Source: Gilvibacter sp. SZ-19 (lineage in GTDB: Bacteria > Bacteroidota > Bacteroidia > Flavobacteriales > Flavobacteriaceae). Taken from it: DNA of 64,000 nucleotides. This document shows, piece after piece, positions 60,178-64,000 of the stretch. The notes beneath the pieces are model-generated. The model saw nothing but the letters and a program-made list of their open reading frames with translations, was not told where the DNA came from and ran no database searches. The position numbers were made by a program, and so were the translations under genes. The DNA lies in contig NZ_CP019333.1 in the NCBI RefSeq assembly GCF_002163875.1, positions 1,680,864-1,744,863 of the forward strand, given 5' to 3'. Position 1 is the stretch's first letter. Every line of letters starts with the position of its first letter.

Positions 60178-61446
60178 TTAAATTCCTGACTGTATTAAAA
60201 TATATGCTATACCTACCAGGGCAACCGTTCCAAAAACTCCCATCACCAGTTTCCCTGTTTTTTTTGAACCTTTAAAATAGGTAATGCCCAGTTTCACAAT
60301 CATATTACTAATAGTTGCTGTTATAATGACATTGGTGGCAAGGGCGAGTTTGTCTTCCAAAGACCCAAATTTTGCCATACTTATAGTTATTGCATCCGTA
60401 TCTGCCAGTCCTGCAATTAAGGCTGAAAAATATAAACCACTTTCTCCGAAAAATTGATTTCCATAAAAAACAGCAAATAAAATTGCCAAGTAAATAGCAC
60501 CAAACCCAAGGGCATTCCAGATATTGAGAGGATTACCAAGGTTGATAGCTGTCTTTGATACTTCAGTATTCTTTCTGATAAATAAGATGGCACTTATCAA
60601 ACAGATCAATGTTAGGATGGTAAATGGAATAGCTATATAAGAAAGTATGGCACTATTGAAAATATAAGCCAATACTGCAAGCCTTGGAAACATTATAGCG
60701 GAAGCTATAATGATACCGGCAGCATATTCTTTAGAAAGTTCAGGCGATTCCTTGCTTCGCGCAGCATATATCCACGATACTGCTGTACTTGAAATCAACC
60801 CGCCTAAAATTGCAGTGAGTAGAATACCACGCTTAGAACCAACATATTTTACTAGGAAATAGCCAATGAAATTTAGAAAAGAGACAATTACTACAATAGA
60901 GCCTATTTCGAAAGGGTTCAGCAAACCTTCCGGTCCGTAGTCTTGATTTGGTAAGAAAGGCAAAATAAGTAGCGTAATTATTGAAAACTTAATGAATGCG
61001 AATAATTCTTCTGAAGTAATATTCTTAATAAATGTTTTAAAGGTTGTCTTTAATGATAATAATGTAACCACCACCACTGCGGTAGCAACGGCCTCTTTGT
61101 GCAAGTGATTAGCTACCATAATACCAAGAATTAGCGTGGCAAACAACGCCAAATTAGTAGTAATGCCCGTCATTACGTGCTTTTGTACCATTGAGATATG
61201 ACTCAAAGCCAAAAACAATAAGAATGCGGCTGCAGTAATAATAACTAACCAAGGCGTATAGGTTGTCGAAAGATTTCCTAAAATGAATCCAATGATAGCC
61301 ATAATTGGAAATGTTCGAATTCCTGCAAATCCATGCTCATCCTTTAGTTTGTCATATTCACGTTCCAATCCCAGAATAAGACCAATTCCCATACTAATGA
61401 GTAGTCCGAGGATAAATGGGTTGATATTTTTAAACGCTTCTGTCAT
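60178..61446 (-). CDS. MgtC/SapB-DUF4010 membrane protein
   Basis: The 422-residue protein has about 12 membrane segments. The first part (~1-150) is MgtC/SapB-like with GIGLILGLEREYDKL and FAGIRTFPIMAIIGF; the second part is DUF4010 with YVGSKRGILLTAILGGLISSTAVSWIYAARS and ADTDAITISMAKFG. Function is uncertain; MgtC relatives affect membrane energisation or ion balance. It starts the sub-run that continues with the D-2-hydroxyacid dehydrogenase. Confidence 0.9.
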   Translation of the reverse strand: MTEAFKNINPFILGLLISMGIGLILGLEREYDKLKDEHGFAGIRTFPIMAIIGFILGNLSTTYTPWLVIITAAAFLLFLALSHISMVQKHVMTGITTNLALFATLILGIMVANHLHKEAVATAVVVVTLLSLKTTFKTFIKNITSEELFAFIKFSIITLLILPFLPNQDYGPEGLLNPFEIGSIVVIVSFLNFIGYFLVKYVGSKRGILLTAILGGLISSTAVSWIYAARSKESPELSKEYAAGIIIASAIMFPRLAVLAYIFNSAILSYIAIPFTILTLICLISAILFIRKNTEVSKTAINLGNPLNIWNALGFGAIYLAILFAVFYGNQFFGESGLYFSALIAGLADTDAITISMAKFGSLEDKLALATNVIITATISNMIVKLGITYFKGSKKTGKLVMGVFGTVALVGIAYILIQSGI

Positions 61447-61511
61447 TATTGTAACCTAAATTGTTTATTGGATTTTTACAGAAAAACCTTATGGTCAAAG
61501 GGAGGGCTGCA

Positions 61512-63836
61512 CTATTTTCCACTTACTGTTTCATTTTTATGTTTTGAATTTTTATTCCTTGTTTTTATTGCACCCAATTCATTCCAGATTTTAATATTGG
61601 GTGGTATTATGGTCTGTTTTATCCCCAAAGGATATTTTTCAACAATAAGGCGGACCATTAAATAACAGATACTGGACTCGGCCCCTTGATTAATGTTCAC
61701 GTTTTCACTTTCAAGGCCATCATAGCACCCGCCATTTACCGGATTGTACATAATTTGCTGAAGGTGGTTGTTGCCTAAAAACCAACTGAACGCCGTATGC
61801 AGTTGCTGGGCATATTTCTTTTTCTGGGTAACCTTGTAGAACAGATCCAGGGAAAGGATGGTGTAAGCAACTTCAATGGGTTGTTCGCCGTAGAAAACAC
61901 GTTTGTTCCTTTTATGGAACCAGCCATCATTGGAAATTACCGTTATCTGCCCTTTCATAAAATACTGAGACAGCAAAAAGTCGAACGTAATTTCGGCAAC
62001 TTCCCTATACCTTTGGTCCTTGGTAATTCGCCAAGCATATAACAGGGCATCGGGCAAGACGCTGTTCGCATAGGTAAGGTAGTCTTCAAACCATTCCCAT
62101 TGGTTGTCGGCACTTATATGGAAAATGCGCAAGAGCTCATCGGCCAGTTTTTGTGCTATGGCAGTACAGGTTGTTTCTTTTCTGTTTTTTTGATAAAAGT
62201 AAAGGCCTTTTAGCACAAAGCCCAAGGCTCTTGGCGATCTAAAATTGGTTACGTTTGGGAAGGCTTTTTTAAAGCAGCTTTCGGCTTTTATCACTAAATG
62301 TTCGGGAAGCTGTGATGCCTCCGACAATAGATACCCCAGTGCCCATATAGCCCTGCCATTAGAGTCTTCAAGGTTTACTTCGGAGTTTTGGTCTGTGAAG
62401 TTTTCATTGTAATCTACATAGTTGTAGAATTCCCCATTTTCCTGCTGGCAAACGGCCATGAAGTTCAAATAAATTTCTATTAGCTGTAGAGTTTTTTCCG
62501 AAGCTTTCTGTTCATAATACATTAGCATGGTTATCAAGGCCCTTGCGTTATCGTCAAGCGTATAGCCAAAGGATGGGTCTGGTTCATCAAAACTTGAAAA
62601 CTGAAGGATGCCAAAGTTGGTGGTCATATTTTCAATATGCTCTGTTTTAATGGTGGGCAGCACAAATTCCAGTGGGTTTTGATTTTTTAAATATTCCTGA
62701 AAGACATCAGCATAAGCTAGCGCGACATTTTCCCAACTAAAGGCGCGCATTTGGGTAAACGCATTTTTACCCATTGAGGTTCTTAAAGTGGGTTGTTTCA
62801 ATAAGTCAACAATGGCGTTACTTATTTCCGAAGCATCTTCAAAACCGTTCAACAGTATACCGGTACTGGGATCCAGGCATTCCCTAGAGTGGGGAATTGG
62901 GGTTGATATCACGGGATTGCCACAACTCATTGCATACGCAAAGGTGCCGCTTACCGCTTGGTTGGGATCTTTTGAAGAAAATATATAAATATCAGAAAGC
63001 GTCAAGTATTCTAGTAATGTTTTGAGTTCCAAATACTCATTAATAAAGATAACATTTTCATTGAGGCTCAACTGATTTACGAGTTCCATAAGTGATTTTC
63101 TATAAGTCTCACCGTCATTTTTTACTACCTCCGGATGGGTTTTACCTAATACAAGATAGATGGTGTCTGGGAAATTGTTGAGTACTTTGGGCAGAGCGCG
63201 AAGCGTCGTTTCTATTCCTTTATTTTTACTGAGCAGGCCAAAGGTGGAGAGCACCATCTTGTTTTGAAATCCATACTTCTCTTTAAGGGCTTGCTGCTCT
63301 TTCCACAGTACAATATGTGTCCCGTGTGGTATAACCTTTATTTTGTTTTTTTCTATGGAATAATCTTTTTCCAGTATCTCGGCGGACCTATTGGTGAGTA
63401 CAATAAACTTTTCGCTCAGATCATCCAGTGCCTGCATTACTTTCAATCGCTTTAAGTCTAGGTTGGGTAATACGGTATGGAACACACAGGAGATAGGGAT
63501 GTTAAGACGGAGCAGGAATGCTACCAAATGGCTTCCGTATTCCCCTCCAAAAAGTCCAAACTCGTGTTGTACGCAAACCATCCCAATATCTTCCCTTTCA
63601 TTCAACTTATCGGCAACTTTAAAAAAGGAATTCAGTTTTTGTGCCTCTATTATATATGAGACTTCCGTGGGATATTCATCAATGTCGCAACAATCGTTTT
63701 CCAGAGCGCATACCTCTATATCCATTGAAGCACCAAAACTGTTTTTAAGGGATGTTATAAGGTCTTTTGAAAATGTCGCTATGCCACATTGCCGGGGTGG
63801 ATAGGAACAGATAAATAATATTTTCAGCTTTTTCAT
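61512..63836 (-). CDS. GT4-type glycosyltransferase fused to an (alpha/alpha)-barrel domain
   Basis: The 774-residue protein has an N-terminal GT-B glycosyltransferase (~1-400; KILFICSYPPRQCGIATFSKDL, LLSKNKGIETTLRALP, SKDPNQAVSGTFAYAMSCGNPVISTP) and a C-terminal helical toroid (~410-760) resembling glycosidase or epimerase folds (PDPSFGYTLDDNARALI, WALGYLLSEA, YGEQPIEVAYTILSLD). It overlaps the GH130 gene by 4 bases, so the two work on one glycan; mannose linkages are suggested by GH130. No signal peptide is present. Confidence 0.85.
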   Translation of the reverse strand: MKKLKILFICSYPPRQCGIATFSKDLITSLKNSFGASMDIEVCALENDCCDIDEYPTEVSYIIEAQKLNSFFKVADKLNEREDIGMVCVQHEFGLFGGEYGSHLVAFLLRLNIPISCVFHTVLPNLDLKRLKVMQALDDLSEKFIVLTNRSAEILEKDYSIEKNKIKVIPHGTHIVLWKEQQALKEKYGFQNKMVLSTFGLLSKNKGIETTLRALPKVLNNFPDTIYLVLGKTHPEVVKNDGETYRKSLMELVNQLSLNENVIFINEYLELKTLLEYLTLSDIYIFSSKDPNQAVSGTFAYAMSCGNPVISTPIPHSRECLDPSTGILLNGFEDASEISNAIVDLLKQPTLRTSMGKNAFTQMRAFSWENVALAYADVFQEYLKNQNPLEFVLPTIKTEHIENMTTNFGILQFSSFDEPDPSFGYTLDDNARALITMLMYYEQKASEKTLQLIEIYLNFMAVCQQENGEFYNYVDYNENFTDQNSEVNLEDSNGRAIWALGYLLSEASQLPEHLVIKAESCFKKAFPNVTNFRSPRALGFVLKGLYFYQKNRKETTCTAIAQKLADELLRIFHISADNQWEWFEDYLTYANSVLPDALLYAWRITKDQRYREVAEITFDFLLSQYFMKGQITVISNDGWFHKRNKRVFYGEQPIEVAYTILSLDLFYKVTQKKKYAQQLHTAFSWFLGNNHLQQIMYNPVNGGCYDGLESENVNINQGAESSICYLMVRLIVEKYPLGIKQTIIPPNIKIWNELGAIKTRNKNSKHKNETVSGK

Positions 63837-64000
63837 GGTTTCATTGTCTTTTTTAGTTCATCCAATAATTGTTTTAGGCTGAGTTTAGCCACAGCAATAT
63901 GTTTATCTGCCGCCCCATAATAAATATGGAGGTTATCTCCAAATAGCGCAGTTCCCGTAGGGAATACTACATGGTTTACCACCCCTTTTAGTTCCCATTC
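63833..64000 (-). CDS. GH130-family glycoside phosphorylase, C-terminal part (gene continues beyond window)
   Basis: Fifty-five C-terminal codons are visible, with HVVFPTGTALFGDNLHIYYGAADKHIAVAKLSL, the strand carrying IYYGAAD at the end of GH130 beta-mannoside phosphorylases. The stop TGA overlaps the ATG of the glycosyltransferase gene (CCATGA). GH130 enzymes use phosphate to cleave or make mannosides. The remainder is outside the window, so the catalytic residue cannot be checked. Confidence 0.85.
   Translation of the reverse strand, partial: EWELKGVVNHVVFPTGTALFGDNLHIYYGAADKHIAVAKLSLKQLLDELKKTMKP

Noticed and set aside
1-64000. CRISPR arrays, rRNA genes and intact insertion sequences
   Set aside because: No regularly spaced repeats, rRNA-like sequence or transposase frame was recognised on reading through; only the 159-bp inverted-repeat element resembles a mobile unit.

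Overview
The window looks like a chromosome segment of a marine-type flavobacterium (Bacteroidota). Evidence: Bacteroidota-style -7 boxes (TAnnTTTG), LytTR and BlaI/M56 regulation, many SPII lipoproteins, DUF4407, a clade II (Sec-type) nos cluster, and weak ribosome binding sites with some TTG/GTG starts. No integrase, rRNA or CRISPR array was seen. One complete tRNA gene (tRNA-Leu, anticodon TAG) is present.

Layout. (1) 1-2.7 kb: end of hemW, a cyclase-family hydrolase, an exported transglutaminase-like protein and a YjbR protein. (2) 2.65-10.4 kb: an AraC regulator divergent from a trans-4-hydroxy-L-proline degradation operon: dihydrodipicolinate-synthase-family deaminase, DUF1272 protein, 2-oxoglutarate semialdehyde dehydrogenase, DUF885 lipoprotein, 4-hydroxyproline epimerase and D-amino-acid dehydrogenase. 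(3) 11.3-18.8 kb: a nitrous oxide reduction operon on the minus strand (cytochrome c, fasciclin lipoprotein, NosZ, membrane protein, NosL, NosD, NosF, NosY). It diverges from an Rrf2 regulator with a three-Cys motif across a perfect 16-bp palindrome. (4) 18.8-21.8 kb: a 1001-residue fusion of APH-type kinase, M23-like domain and class III aminotransferase/phospholyase. (5) 21.9-28 kb: an NO-sensing type phosphorelay operon (receiver, H-NOX, PAS-GAF histidine kinase, FIST sensor, second kinase, Hpt, LytTR regulator), preceded by LytTR-like direct repeats. (6) 28-29.55 kb: an AT-rich stretch of gene debris with a 159-bp inverted-repeat element. (7) 29.55-36.5 kb: ordinary chromosomal genes (DUF4407, M56/BlaI pair with two operators, DoxX-like protein, M20 dipeptidase, a HEAGH protein).

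(8) From tRNA-Leu (36.7 kb) onwards the window looks like accessory DNA, more AT-rich than the left part. The tRNA is preceded by the 5' half of a second tRNA-Leu. After it come a ParB-like protein and a 53-residue protein that share a duplicated leader of about 150 bp, then DUF932, a PD-(D/E)xK-like protein, an unknown protein, and an AbiE-type toxin/antitoxin pair whose toxin gene carries an in-frame stop. A decapitated CusB-type adaptor marks a recombination junction at about 44.12 kb.

(9) 45-64 kb: metal and stress functions. After the plus-strand VIT1, DUF2231 and HD-domain genes, a run of tightly packed minus-strand genes extends from the window's right edge down to 47 kb. It encodes a GH130 enzyme, GT4 fusion, MgtC/DUF4010, D-2-hydroxyacid dehydrogenase, SDR, universal stress protein, ATP-cone/Mrr-like nuclease, a small CCGGH-tailed protein, beta-CASP MBL RNase-like protein, AMP-phosphorylase-like enzyme, PRPP synthetase, CopB-type ATPase, MFS and PLD proteins. 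The nucleotide-handling genes in its middle could form an RNA/NMP-to-PRPP recycling module.

Three themes link the genes: use of collagen-type hydroxylated amino acids, NO/N2O respiration with NO sensing, and an acquired energy/metal stress island. All functions are read from sequence patterns; no database search was possible.
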